This document shows positions 26,135 through 35,639 of a stretch of DNA of 64,000 bases, piece by piece. Every line of letters begins with the position of its first letter. Within the stretch, counting starts at the first letter, position 1. Location of the stretch: NCBI RefSeq assembly GCF_003051085.1, contig NZ_QAOM01000010.1, positions 1 through 64,000 of the forward strand, written 5' to 3'. The notes under the pieces are model-generated. The model did no database searches, was not told the DNA's origin, and was given only the letters and a program-made list of their open reading frames with translations. The DNA is from Trichococcus patagoniensis (GTDB lineage: Bacteria > Bacillota > Bacilli > Lactobacillales > Aerococcaceae). Made by a program: the position numbers and the translations under genes.

Positions 26135-27517
26135 ATGGGGGAAGAGAAGCAAACGGACATAAAACAGCTGAAAAGTCCGATCAACAAGGAAATCATGAAC
26201 ATCGCGTGGCCAGTTCTGATCGAACTGGTCCTGAGTTCGTTGTTTGGGATGATCAACATGATGATGCTGGGTAATATCGCGGATCATGCCTATGCTGCAG
26301 CGGCCGTTTCGGCGGTCGGAGTGACGAACCAACCGCTGTTCCTTGGGCTCGCAGTTGTACAGGCGTTGAATATAGGCGGCACAGCTTTGATTGCTCGCTA
26401 TTTCGGAGCCGGAAAACACGACCGGATGGAAAACGTCATGAAGCATGTCATGATCATCAGCATGATCCTTTCCGCCCCATTGGCCCTGGCCGCCTTTGTC
26501 TATTCCGATCAGATCATGGCCTTTATGGGCGCGCAGCCCGATACAGTCGAAGTCGGCCGGCTCTATTTCCGCATCATCTGCATCAGTTACCTATTTCAAT
26601 CCTTCAATTTTAGCATTTCCGGTTCCTTGCGCGGGATCGGCGAAACCCAGATTCCGATGGGCGTGAATTTGCAAGCGAATTTCCTGAACGTCATCGGTAA
26701 CGCCTTGCTGATTTACGGGCTGTTCGGAGTACCAGCTCTGGGCATCCAAGGCGCGGCGATTTCGACCGTCATCGCCAACACGGTGGCTTGCTTCCTGCTG
26801 ATCCGTTACTTGCGTTCCGGCAAGAGCAAGCTGAATTTTTCGTTCGCGCATCCTTTTCATTTTTCGATGAAAACAATGAAGAGTCTGGCGAAAATCGGAC
26901 TGCCCTCAGCGCTGGAACAGTTGGCGCTGCGTTCCGGAATGATTCTCTTCATCCAAATCGTGTCGGGCTTGGGGACGGTGGTCTTTGCCGCCCATAACAT
27001 CGGCATGAACATCCTGACGCTGTCGTTTACACTGGGTCAAGCTTTCGGAATCGCGGCTTCGTCCTTGGTCGGCAGGGCATTGGGCGCGGGTGATGCAAAG
27101 TTGGCCGAAAACTATGCCTCGCGGACCGGTAAAATTGGCAGCCTGTGTGGTGCGATCCTCGGATTGGCCTTCTTTTTCGGTGCCGAGTATATCGTCAGTT
27201 TCTATTCCAGTGATCCCGAAATCATCCGGAACGCCGCAATCGCCATCCGGGTTGCGGCCATCACGCAGCCTTTTCAGTCGCATCAACTGATTGTCGCAGG
27301 TTCCTTGCGTGGGGCCGGGGATACGATTTTCCCGCTGATTTCGACTTTCCTTGGTATTTTGATCATCCGAGTCGCAGCCGCCACCTTCTTTGTGCAGGTG
27401 CTCGGACTGGGCATTCTCGGTGCTTGGTTGGCCGTCATGTTGGATCAGATCATCCGCTGGTTCCTGATCGCGATGCGTTTCCGGTCCGGCAAATGGAAAA
27501 AGCTGAAGCTGGCCTAA
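26135..27517 (+). CDS. MATE-family multidrug/toxin exporter
   Basis: Integral membrane antiporter that exports cationic or other small molecules with sodium or protons. The 460-residue protein has about 12 hydrophobic segments in two related halves, as usual for the family. It shows ALNIGGTALIARYFGAGK in the first half and GQAFGIAASSLVGRALGAG in the second. ATG 26135 is chosen because TAGGAGGT lies 5-6 bases before it. It is a single-gene unit between an operator-like palindrome and a strong terminator. Substrate unknown. Confidence 0.92.
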   Translation: MGEEKQTDIKQLKSPINKEIMNIAWPVLIELVLSSLFGMINMMMLGNIADHAYAAAAVSAVGVTNQPLFLGLAVVQALNIGGTALIARYFGAGKHDRMENVMKHVMIISMILSAPLALAAFVYSDQIMAFMGAQPDTVEVGRLYFRIICISYLFQSFNFSISGSLRGIGETQIPMGVNLQANFLNVIGNALLIYGLFGVPALGIQGAAISTVIANTVACFLLIRYLRSGKSKLNFSFAHPFHFSMKTMKSLAKIGLPSALEQLALRSGMILFIQIVSGLGTVVFAAHNIGMNILTLSFTLGQAFGIAASSLVGRALGAGDAKLAENYASRTGKIGSLCGAILGLAFFFGAEYIVSFYSSDPEIIRNAAIAIRVAAITQPFQSHQLIVAGSLRGAGDTIFPLISTFLGILIIRVAAATFFVQVLGLGILGAWLAVMLDQIIRWFLIAMRFRSGKWKKLKLA

Positions 27518-27575
27518 GTTAACTCGAGAAAAGGGCTAGCTATGCTTCCTCCAAAAATTTAATAAGCTTCAATTT

Positions 27576-27610
27576 GTCCGCCGCTTTCTGAGAAAGAGGC
27601 GGATTTTTTT
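27576..27610 (+). terminator. Intrinsic terminator after the MATE gene
   Basis: TCCGCC pairs with GGCGGA around an inner CTTTCT/AGAAAG helix, followed by seven T. Confidence 0.93.
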
Positions 27611-27714
27611 CACATGCATTGGCGAAAAATGGTATACTGTTCAATGAGAGAACGGTTACAAATCGGGGCGTGATATCCGTATTTGGGACACCGAAATAAA
27701 GGAGGATGACCAGT

Positions 27715-29082
27715 ATGGGAGGACAATTGATACTGATTCGGCATGGAATCGCAGAAGAGCGTACGCCTGAAGGGGATGACTTCTACAGAAAACTGACGGA
27801 AGCAGGAGTGGAGGAAATGAACGCTTTTCTGTCCGACATCGCACCCTTGCTGACAGAGCACAGAAATTTAAAAATATGGACGAGCCCGTTGGTAAGAGCG
27901 CGCCAGACTGCCGAATTGGTGGGTGAAGCCACGGCTGTTGAAGAGATCCAACAGCAGGAATTTTTGGCTACCGGAGATTACGTGGCCTTCATGGAGGCAC
28001 TGGAACAAGAGGCCGAGGGTTTTACTGTGGCGCTAGTCGGGCACGAACCATACATGAGCATCTGGACGAAAGAATTGATCGGTGCCGCGATTCCCTTCAA
28101 AAAAGGGGCGGTGGCCTTCTTTACGGTGGATTTCGCGGATGATCCGATCGGGAATTTGGAATGGTTAGTTGATCCAGGCGAATCAGCGAAATGCAAACAC
28201 GATGAAGCGGACAAAAAGCATGCGGCGGATAAACACGAAGGGACAGCGGATTGTGGTCCGTGCGATGGCGAAGATACTTTGTACGCCGACATCATCAAAG
28301 AACAGATGGCAGGCGTTCAGCATGCCTATGCCGCTTATCAACAAGACCCTGTCGAGCCGGAATCGGCGCATGATCTGCGGGTAACAATCCGCCAATTGCG
28401 GGCTTTGCTGAACTTCAATAAGGCGAACGGCGAGGAGAAATATTACCGGGAAGCGGGCGAGGATTGGCGAGAAATCGCTACCACCTTCGGGTATCTACGT
28501 GAACTGGATGTGCTTATGGAGGAATGCCGCGAGCTGCGCGGGTTGTATCCGGCTATGCTGGCCGAGGACGGCCAAGTCATGACCTGGTTGATGGAAGAAC
28601 GCCAAGCGGAACAGGACAGCATCCATGAATTGATCACGAGCGGCGCATTGACTGAACGCATTCTCGATGCGGAGGCCGCTACGGCCCAGTACTTGAAATC
28701 CATCAACTTGGATGATGATCAGCAGAAAAAAGCGACAATCAAAAAGCTGGAAAAAATGAAGAAACGCTTGATGCGCAAGTGGGAAGAAGTCGATTTCTCA
28801 AACCATGAAGAGACCCACAGCTTGCGCATCAACGCCAAGAAACTTCGTTATGCCGCGACCTACCTCGCCCCGATTACCGGAGAGAAGGATAAGACGGTCA
28901 TCAAGGAGATGAAAAAAATCCAGACGGGTCTCGGAACGCTTTGCGACCTGGACATCAATGGTAACCTGCTTTTGGAGATGGCCGAAAATACGGAAGATCC
29001 CGAACTGCAAAACCATTTCAGAATACTTAGTGCACATCAATTCAAGCGCCGGGAAGCCATTTTGAATGATGAAGATGACTGA
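27715..29082 (+). CDS. Histidine phosphatase (SixA-like) fused to a CHAD domain
   Basis: A two-domain cytoplasmic protein of 455 residues. Residues 1-150 are a histidine-phosphatase domain: LILIRHGIAEE holds the phospho-accepting His in RHG, then SPLVRARQTAEL and VALVGHEPYMS supply the second catalytic His. A His/Cys-containing acidic linker (CKHDEADKKH, CGPC) follows. Residues about 205-455 form a CHAD domain with conserved histidines and basic residues (HDLRVTIRQLRALL, LRINAKKLRYAATYL). CHAD domains bind inorganic polyphosphate. A role in polyphosphate or phosphoprotein metabolism is inferred. GGAGG lies 9 bases before ATG 27715; an ATG at 27706 abuts it and is rejected. I see no polyphosphate kinase nearby. 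Confidence 0.88.
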   Translation: MGGQLILIRHGIAEERTPEGDDFYRKLTEAGVEEMNAFLSDIAPLLTEHRNLKIWTSPLVRARQTAELVGEATAVEEIQQQEFLATGDYVAFMEALEQEAEGFTVALVGHEPYMSIWTKELIGAAIPFKKGAVAFFTVDFADDPIGNLEWLVDPGESAKCKHDEADKKHAADKHEGTADCGPCDGEDTLYADIIKEQMAGVQHAYAAYQQDPVEPESAHDLRVTIRQLRALLNFNKANGEEKYYREAGEDWREIATTFGYLRELDVLMEECRELRGLYPAMLAEDGQVMTWLMEERQAEQDSIHELITSGALTERILDAEAATAQYLKSINLDDDQQKKATIKKLEKMKKRLMRKWEEVDFSNHEETHSLRINAKKLRYAATYLAPITGEKDKTVIKEMKKIQTGLGTLCDLDINGNLLLEMAENTEDPELQNHFRILSAHQFKRREAILNDEDD

Positions 29083-29227
29083 AAAAACAACAGCTCGTCC
29101 TTTGACCGCATATCGGTCAGATGGCGGGCTGTACCTTTACCAGAAAAAATCCTCCTATACTTATTTTCACGACTCTGCTATCATGATAATTAGATTGTAA
29201 GTGTATACAGAAAAGGAGGTGTTTAAA

Positions 29228-30211
29228 TTGGGAACAATGAAAGATGTAGCAGCTTTAGCCAAGGTGGGGGTCGGTACCGTATCGCGTGTGCTGAACAATT
29301 CCGGAGCTGTAAAAGAATCGACCCGCCGAAAAGTGGAAGCGGCGATGAAAGAGTTGAATTATATTCCGAATGCCTATGCGCGCGGCCTGAAGATGAACAA
29401 GACGCATACGATCGCATTGATCATTCCGACAATCTGGCATCCGTTTTTCTCGGAGTTCGCCTACTATGTGGAGCGCAATTTGTCCGAGCATAAATACAAG
29501 CTGCTCTTGTGCAACTCTGATGTCAGCAATGACAAGGAGCTGGAATATATCCAGATGGTCCAAGAAAACAAAGTGGACGGCATCATCGGCATCACCTATT
29601 CGGATTTGGATAATTTTGTCTCGTCGCATTTGCCTTTTGTTACCATCGACCGTCATTTCAAGGAAGAAACGGTCTGCGTCACATCGGACAACTTCCATGC
29701 AGGTGAGTTAGCGGTAGAAAAGTTGGTTGAGAAGGGTTGTCATAAACTCGGCTATGTCGGAACCCATTCACGCTTTCCTAGCGAGACGACGAAGAGAAGG
29801 GATGGCTTTGAAGCGCAGGCTGGACTTATGGGAGTTCCTTATGCCATCTACGATGGGGAAGACCCTGTTGTGGAATTCAAGCAAGAGATACGAACTTTTT
29901 TCGAAAAAAATCCGGATGTGGATGGCGTATTCGCCCACACCGATTTCATTGCTTTGGACATTCTCGAAGTTTTGGATGAAATGAAACGCAAAGTGCCGGA
30001 GGAAGTGCAGATCATCGGATGCGATGGCATCAAGATGGAAGCCGGGCGCAGACAGATCGTATCGACAATCCGTCAGCCTGTGGATCTGATGGCCAAAGCC
30101 GCAGTCGAAAAAATCATCCAAGTGATCGACGGCGAACCCGTCAAAACGAAGATCACTTTTCCTGTCCATTACCTAGAAGGGCCGACGACGAAAAATAAAA
30201 AGTTAAAATAA
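29228..30211 (+). CDS. LacI-family transcriptional regulator of the fructan locus
   Basis: A 327-residue repressor with an N-terminal LacI helix-turn-helix (MKDVAALAKVGVGTVSRVLN) and a periplasmic-binding-like sensor domain, including IGCDGIKMEAG near residue 260. The start is TTG 29228, 8 bases after AGGAGG; the ATG at 29237 is too far from it. It lies directly upstream of ABC permeases, a GH32 hydrolase and a fructokinase in the same direction. A promoter with several GAAACGTTTC palindromes separates it from them. It most likely represses that operon in response to a fructose-containing sugar. CcpA could also use these sites. Confidence 0.9.
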   Translation: MGTMKDVAALAKVGVGTVSRVLNNSGAVKESTRRKVEAAMKELNYIPNAYARGLKMNKTHTIALIIPTIWHPFFSEFAYYVERNLSEHKYKLLLCNSDVSNDKELEYIQMVQENKVDGIIGITYSDLDNFVSSHLPFVTIDRHFKEETVCVTSDNFHAGELAVEKLVEKGCHKLGYVGTHSRFPSETTKRRDGFEAQAGLMGVPYAIYDGEDPVVEFKQEIRTFFEKNPDVDGVFAHTDFIALDILEVLDEMKRKVPEEVQIIGCDGIKMEAGRRQIVSTIRQPVDLMAKAAVEKIIQVIDGEPVKTKITFPVHYLEGPTTKNKKLK

Positions 30212-30224
30212 TATGATTTAGGTA

Positions 30225-30253
30225 TTGACAGAAAACGGTTACTGAATTATTAT
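30225..30253 (+). promoter_or_regulatory. Promoter of the fructan operon
   Basis: TTGACA at 30225-30230 and TATTAT at 30248-30253 are 17 bp apart. The spacer holds AAAACGGTTA, an operator-like half palindrome. Confidence 0.75.
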
Positions 30254-30272
30254 ATGTTTAAATCAAAAACAT

Positions 30273-30532
30273 ATTTTTTTGAAGAAAAGTGGAAACGTTT
30301 CAATTACCGAATAAACGTTTCCCTATTTCTGAAATCGCGGGCAGGTTGGTTATCGATCAACCGCACCGATTTCAAAAGTAGCATGCCGATTCTTTGGCGC
30401 TGGCTGACCCAAGCGATTGGATCAGTCGCTGAAATTCTTCATAAACTATTTTTTTGAAAAAAAGTGGAAACGTTTCTATTCTGAAAAAAGACGTTTCTGA
30501 ATTTTTTGAAGCAAAGTGGAAACGTTTCAATT
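30273..30532 (+). promoter_or_regulatory. Cluster of GAAACGTTTC operators in three direct repeats
   Basis: GAAACGTTTC, a perfect palindrome, occurs at 30292-30301, 30467-30476 and 30519-30528. Each ends a direct repeat of about 31 bp that starts with a T run and GAA and has AAAGTGGAAACGTTTC. Degenerate copies (AAACGTTT at 30313 and GACGTTTC at 30490) sit 20-21 bp after the first two. Spacings of 20-21, 31 and 52 bp are close to whole helical turns. The sites match LacI/CcpA-type operators. No gene is seen in this 346-bp interval. Confidence 0.8.
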
Positions 30533-30557
30533 TTCAAAAGGAGGAGTTAGATCAGTC

Positions 30558-31499
30558 ATGAAAAAAAGCCAGACAAGCATCAAACCAAAGGGCACACAAA
30601 CAAAATGGGAATTCATCCAACAGCACAGAATGCTCTATTACATGCTGTTGCCGGGACTGTTACTCACACTGGTATTTAAATATTTCCCGATGTACGGCAT
30701 TCTCTTGGCTTTCAAGGATTACAACCCGCTGCGTGGGATCATGGGAAGCGAATGGATGGGAGTGGAAAACTTCGTAAAGTTCATCGACTCACCGAACTTC
30801 TCCGTGTTATTGGAGAATACGCTCAAAATAAGTATTTATGGACTGATTTTGGGATTCTTCCCGCCGATCCTTTTGGCATTATCCTTGAACCATCTGATCA
30901 GCACAAAATGGAAAAAGAGATTCCAACTGATTCTGTATGCACCGAACTTCATTTCCTTGGTGATTGTTGTGGGGATGCTGTTCATGTTCCTGGCCGCAGA
31001 TGGCCCCATCAACGGATTCATACAGGCTATAACCGGTTCGCGGATTACCTTCATGACGGATCCTGATTATTTCCGGACTTTATACATCCTATCCGGTATT
31101 TGGCAAGGTATGGGATGGGCGTCGGTTCTCTACACAGCCACATTAGCCAACGTAAGCCAAGATCTGATCGATGCAGCGCATATGGATGGCGCTAATATCT
31201 TGTACCGCATCTGGTACATCGATCTTCCGGCGCTGCGCCCGATCATGGTCATCCAGTTCATCCTTTCTGTCGGGGGTATCATGAACGTTGGTTATGAGAA
31301 AGCGTTCCTGATGCAAACATCGATGAACCTGCCTGTTTCGGAAATCATTTCGACCTACGTCTATAAAGTCGGTCTGCAGATGGGCGATTATGGCTACTCC
31401 ACTGCCGTTGGGCTATTCAATACAGTCATTAACATCATCTTGTTGCTTACTGTGAATGCAGTCGCGAACAAGGTCGGCAGTGAAGATGCCGCATTATAG
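30558..31499 (+). CDS. Sugar ABC transporter permease (LplB-like)
   Basis: One of two membrane subunits of a carbohydrate importer. The 313-residue protein has six predicted hydrophobic segments and the EAA-type loop (DAAHMDGANILYRIWYIDLP) that contacts the ATPase. The segment PGLLLTLVFKYFPMYGILLAFKDY is typical of the LplB/YteP group, which imports oligosaccharides. ATG 30558 follows GAGGAG by 11 bases. It is the first gene of the operon after the operator cluster. No ATPase gene is present; a shared MsmK-type ATPase elsewhere is the probable partner. Confidence 0.92.
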   Translation: MKKSQTSIKPKGTQTKWEFIQQHRMLYYMLLPGLLLTLVFKYFPMYGILLAFKDYNPLRGIMGSEWMGVENFVKFIDSPNFSVLLENTLKISIYGLILGFFPPILLALSLNHLISTKWKKRFQLILYAPNFISLVIVVGMLFMFLAADGPINGFIQAITGSRITFMTDPDYFRTLYILSGIWQGMGWASVLYTATLANVSQDLIDAAHMDGANILYRIWYIDLPALRPIMVIQFILSVGGIMNVGYEKAFLMQTSMNLPVSEIISTYVYKVGLQMGDYGYSTAVGLFNTVINIILLLTVNAVANKVGSEDAAL

Positions 31500-31513
31500 A
31501 GAGGAGGATAAAC

Positions 31514-32395
31514 ATGATAACCTTAACAAAATTTGATCGTCGCATTCTGTTTCTGAACCGCATTCTGATAGGTTTCTTGGTACTGGTTACCTTATCGCCC
31601 TTGCTATATGTGCTCATCGCTTCCTTCATGGATCCGTATATTCTTCGTTCACAAGGGTTGAGCCTGAATCCTGCCAATTGGAGCGTGGAAGGGTATAAAC
31701 GGGTGCTGCAAGACCCCGCAATCGTTCGCGGTTTCTTGAATTCCATCTTTTATTCAACCGCATACAGTGCCTTGACAGTAGGCGTTTCGATCCTCACGGC
31801 CTACCCGCTTTCGAAGAAGAAGCTGATAGGGAAAAGACCCATCACGATTTTCTTGATCATCACCATGTTCCTCGGTGGAGGATTGGTTCCGACCTATCTG
31901 TTGGTGAAGAACTTGGGCATGCTGAATACGGTCTGGGCGATCATCCTTCCCGGATCGATCAATATCTGGAACATCATCCTGGCGCGGACGTACTTTCAAC
32001 AATTGCCTACCGAGTTGGAGGAGGCAGCCATCATTGATGGCGCAAACGAAATGCAGATATTCTTCAAAATCATGCTGCCGCTGGCAAAACCGATCATTTT
32101 CGTATTGTTCCTCTATGCCTTTGTAGGACAATGGAATTCCTACTTTGACGCCATGATTTACCTGAACGATGCAGACCTGCAGCCGCTGCAAATAGTGCTG
32201 CGAAAAATACTGATCCAAAATCAACCGCAGCAAGATATGATCGGATCCGCCACCCAGATGGCAGAAATGGCCCAATTGGCCGAACTGATCAAATACTCGA
32301 CGATCGTCCTCTCCAGCTTGCCGCTTCTGGTGATGTATCCTTTCTTCCAGAAGTACTTCGATAAAGGGATGATGGCAGGTTCACTTAAAGGTTAG
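31514..32395 (+). CDS. Sugar ABC transporter permease (LplC/YtcP-like)
   Basis: Second membrane subunit of the same importer, 293 residues with six hydrophobic segments. The EAA loop reads EEAAIIDGANEMQIFFKIML. AGGAGG precedes the ATG, 14 bp after the first permease. The pairing of an LplB-like and an LplC-like permease with a large binding lipoprotein is the usual set-up for oligosaccharide uptake in Firmicutes. Confidence 0.92.
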   Translation: MITLTKFDRRILFLNRILIGFLVLVTLSPLLYVLIASFMDPYILRSQGLSLNPANWSVEGYKRVLQDPAIVRGFLNSIFYSTAYSALTVGVSILTAYPLSKKKLIGKRPITIFLIITMFLGGGLVPTYLLVKNLGMLNTVWAIILPGSINIWNIILARTYFQQLPTELEEAAIIDGANEMQIFFKIMLPLAKPIIFVLFLYAFVGQWNSYFDAMIYLNDADLQPLQIVLRKILIQNQPQQDMIGSATQMAEMAQLAELIKYSTIVLSSLPLLVMYPFFQKYFDKGMMAGSLKG

Positions 32396-32430
32396 GCAAT
32401 AAGAAATACAATATAAAGGAGAAATACAAA

Positions 32431-34044
32431 ATGAGAGTAAAATACTTTGGCACGGCACTATTATCCACAGCAACAGTCCTGACTTTAGCAGCTTGCGGTT
32501 CATCCGGCGGGGCCTCTTCCCCGGACTACGAATTGACGGATGTATCCTTCCCGTTGAAAGAGACCGTTAGCTTGAAAATGTCCACTTCCAGTTCTCCGTT
32601 GGCTCCGGCCGATCCGAACGAAAAGCTGATTTTCCAACGTTTGGAAGAACAATCCGGCGTCAATATCGAATGGAAAAATTATTCTTCTGACTATATCGAA
32701 AAACGGAATCTGGACATTTCCAGCGGCGACTTGCCGGATGCCATGTGGAACGCCGGCGCCAGTGACTATGATCTGCTCTCATGGGCGGAAGACGGCATCA
32801 TCGTTCCTTTGGAAGATCTGATCAATGAACACATGCCGAACTTCAAAAAAGTGTTGGACGAAAATCCGGAATATTTGGCCATGATCACAGCACCGGACGG
32901 CCATATCTACTCACTGCCATGGATCGAAGAATTGGGCCAGGATAAAGAGTCCATTCACACGGTGAACGATATCCCGTGGATCAACGTCGACTGGCTGGAA
33001 GCTTTGGGCTTGGAAATGCCGCAGACAACGGATGAATTGATGGTTGTATTGGAAGCGTTCAAAACCCAAGATCCGAACGGCAACGGCGAAGCCGATGAAA
33101 TCCCGATTTCCTTCATCAATGATGGCGGAAATGAAGACATGAAGTTCCTCTTCGGCGCATTCGGGATCGGCGACAACGATGATCACTTGGTCGTCAATGA
33201 CGACAGCACCATCGACTTCACTGCCGACAACGAAGAATTCAAAAACGGCGTTACTTATTTCAACGAGCTGCACAACAAGAATCTGGTCGATGTGGAAGCT
33301 TTCGAACAGGATTGGAATGCCTACGTGGCGAAAGGGAAAGAGCAACTGTTCGGCGTTTATTTCTCATGGGATAAAGCCAATGTTTCGGGAGCGAACGATT
33401 CCTACGAACCGCTGCCTGCTTTGGCCGGACCGAATGGGGAAAAACATGTCACGCGTACGAACGGCTTCGGATTCAGCCGCGACCGCTTCGTCATCACAAG
33501 CGCCAACAAAAATCTGGAGTTGACTGCCAAATGGGCCGATCAAATGTATGTGCCGATCCAATCTGTACAGAACAACTGGGGCACTTATGGAGATGAGACA
33601 CAGCAGAATATCTTTGAATACGTAGAAGCAACCAATTCGTTGAAACACTTGCCTTTGGAAGGCACAGCACCAGGCGAATTGCGTCAAAAAACCGAAGCTG
33701 GCGGACCATTGGCAATCTTGGACGAGTACTACGGAACTGTGACGACAATGCCGGATGATGCGCAATGGCGTTTGGATATCTACAAAGACACGTACTTGGC
33801 TGATGTTCATAATCAATTCAATTATCCACGCGTATTCTTGTCGCTCGAACAAGCGGACCGGATCGCTCAAATCGAAGCGGATTTGATGCCGTTCGTCAAC
33901 AGAAAACGTGCGGAATGGATCGCCAACGGGAAAATCGCCGAAGAATGGGATGCCTACGTAGAGGAATTGAACCGTTTAGGGTTGGAAGAATGGATGCAGA
34001 TCAAACAAGACGCTTATGATACATACTTGTCAAACAATAAATAA
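32431..34044 (+). CDS. Sugar-binding lipoprotein of the ABC importer
   Basis: Extracellular solute-binding protein of 537 residues anchored by lipid. The signal peptide ends in the lipobox LAAC (about residues 19-22), followed by a Gly/Ser linker. Its length and the FQRLEEQSGVNIEWKNYS start match the LipO-type binding proteins that go with LplB/LplC permeases. AAAGGAG lies 9-10 bases before the ATG, 35 bp after the second permease. With the GH32 enzyme next door, fructo-oligosaccharides, levan or inulin fragments, or sucrose are probable ligands; the sequence alone does not show which. Confidence 0.9.
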   Translation: MRVKYFGTALLSTATVLTLAACGSSGGASSPDYELTDVSFPLKETVSLKMSTSSSPLAPADPNEKLIFQRLEEQSGVNIEWKNYSSDYIEKRNLDISSGDLPDAMWNAGASDYDLLSWAEDGIIVPLEDLINEHMPNFKKVLDENPEYLAMITAPDGHIYSLPWIEELGQDKESIHTVNDIPWINVDWLEALGLEMPQTTDELMVVLEAFKTQDPNGNGEADEIPISFINDGGNEDMKFLFGAFGIGDNDDHLVVNDDSTIDFTADNEEFKNGVTYFNELHNKNLVDVEAFEQDWNAYVAKGKEQLFGVYFSWDKANVSGANDSYEPLPALAGPNGEKHVTRTNGFGFSRDRFVITSANKNLELTAKWADQMYVPIQSVQNNWGTYGDETQQNIFEYVEATNSLKHLPLEGTAPGELRQKTEAGGPLAILDEYYGTVTTMPDDAQWRLDIYKDTYLADVHNQFNYPRVFLSLEQADRIAQIEADLMPFVNRKRAEWIANGKIAEEWDAYVEELNRLGLEEWMQIKQDAYDTYLSNNK

Positions 34045-34085
34045 TCATAAAGAAAATAAAAAAAATCCAAGAAATGAGGGGTAGC

Positions 34086-35585
34086 GTGAACACCCAAAGT
34101 CAAGTTGAGTATTCAATCGATCGGGCCAACCGATACATAGCAGAAAATAAGGGGACAGTGAATCCGCAATACCGGAATCGCTATCATGCCTCACCTCCAG
34201 TGGGCTGGATGAACGATCCGAACGGTTTCATCCAGTTCCAAGGAGCATACCACCTGTTTTACCAGTTTCATCCCTATGATGCGAAATGGGGTCCCATGCA
34301 TTGGGGCCACATGCGCTCAGCGGATTTGATCCATTGGGAAGACTTGCCTGTCGCCTTGGCGCCGGATCAAGCGTATGACCGGTCCGGTTGTTTCTCAGGA
34401 AGCGCCATCGAGCGGGACGGAAAACTTTATCTGCTTTATACAGGTGTGACCGAAGCCAATGAAGAAGGCGTCCATCACCAGGTGCAGTGCCTGGCGGTGT
34501 CGGAGGATGGTCTGCACTTCGAGAAAGTGCAGCAAAATCCGGTCATCCCGGTTGCGGCTTTGCCGGCAGATGCTTCCCAGATCGATTTCCGGGATCCTAA
34601 AGTTTTTGAACACGAAGGCACCTACTATACGGTAGTCGCCTCCAAGGCTGGCGACGAGACAGGGCAGATTTTGCTTTACCAATCTGCTGACTTGGTGGAA
34701 TGGGAGTTTGCCTCCGTCTTCCTGAAGGGGAACAAAGAGCAAGGGATCATGTGGGAATGCCCGGATTTCTTCCACTTGGATGGGAAAGATTGCCTGATCT
34801 TCTCGCCGATGCAATGGCCGCAGGATGGGGACGACTATCAGAATCTGAATGCGTCGGTACTGGCTGTCGGCGAGGTGGATTGGGCGACGAAACAGTTCCA
34901 CCCGGAAAGTTATCAAGAATTGGATCACGGTTTGGATTACTATGCTCCCCAAAGCCTTGAGGACGACAAAGGCAGAAGGATCTGCATCGGTTGGATGCAG
35001 ATGTGGGGCCGGAATTTCCCGACGGATACGCTGGGCCACGGCTGGACAGGATCGATGACGATCCCGAGAGAGCTGAAATGGGAAGATGGCAAGTTGAAGC
35101 AATATCCGATCGGCATCGTAGCGAACAGCGACAATCAGGGAGAAATCAGCCCGGTGATCACGATGGCAGATGCCAAAGAAACAATCCCTGGTATCGCAGG
35201 GTATTGCGGATTGCTGACGCTGAAAGTGGACACGTCCGGATTGGAAAAACTGTCCATCCATCTCCGTGAGAACGAGAACGAAAGAACCATAGTCTACTAT
35301 GACAAAGCAAAGAATGAATTGGGAATCGATCGATCCGCAAGCGGTATCGAACTGAAGGGGGAGGAAGCACACCCTCCTGTCAGCCGGAAAGTAGCATTGT
35401 CCGGAAAGAGCGATCATCTTGAACTCGCCATTTACTTGGACCGTTCGTCGGTTGAAGTGTTTGAGAAAAACGGCGAAGCGGTCATGACCGCAAACGTATA
35501 TCCAACAGCGGAAGCGACGGGCATCTCCTTTGAATGCAGCGGCAAAGCAGTGTTTGAGGAAGCTACTTTTACGCCCTTTATCTGA
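34086..35585 (+). CDS. Glycoside hydrolase family 32 (fructanase / sucrose-6-phosphate hydrolase type)
   Basis: Cleaves beta-fructosyl linkages. The 499-residue protein has all three GH32 acidic motifs: the nucleophile in GWMNDPNG, the RDP transition-state motif in DFRDPKVF, and the acid/base in WECPDFF. The C-terminal beta-sandwich ends with DRSSVEVF. There is no signal peptide, so it acts inside the cell on imported sugar. GTG 34086 follows AGGGG by 4 bases; an upstream ATG at 34074 has no ribosome binding site. Because uptake is by ABC and not PTS, an unphosphorylated fructo-oligosaccharide or sucrose substrate is more likely than sucrose-6-phosphate. Confidence 0.93.
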   Translation: MNTQSQVEYSIDRANRYIAENKGTVNPQYRNRYHASPPVGWMNDPNGFIQFQGAYHLFYQFHPYDAKWGPMHWGHMRSADLIHWEDLPVALAPDQAYDRSGCFSGSAIERDGKLYLLYTGVTEANEEGVHHQVQCLAVSEDGLHFEKVQQNPVIPVAALPADASQIDFRDPKVFEHEGTYYTVVASKAGDETGQILLYQSADLVEWEFASVFLKGNKEQGIMWECPDFFHLDGKDCLIFSPMQWPQDGDDYQNLNASVLAVGEVDWATKQFHPESYQELDHGLDYYAPQSLEDDKGRRICIGWMQMWGRNFPTDTLGHGWTGSMTIPRELKWEDGKLKQYPIGIVANSDNQGEISPVITMADAKETIPGIAGYCGLLTLKVDTSGLEKLSIHLRENENERTIVYYDKAKNELGIDRSASGIELKGEEAHPPVSRKVALSGKSDHLELAIYLDRSSVEVFEKNGEAVMTANVYPTAEATGISFECSGKAVFEEATFTPFI

Positions 35586-35639
35586 TCGCAGCTGCAGGTA
35601 GGTATGCGGAAAAAATATTTTGGAAAGGCAGGAGATGTT

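Noticed and set aside
30254-30457. Small protein of 67 residues in the fructan leader
   Set aside because: It lies over repeated operator modules directly after the -10 box and lacks a ribosome binding site.
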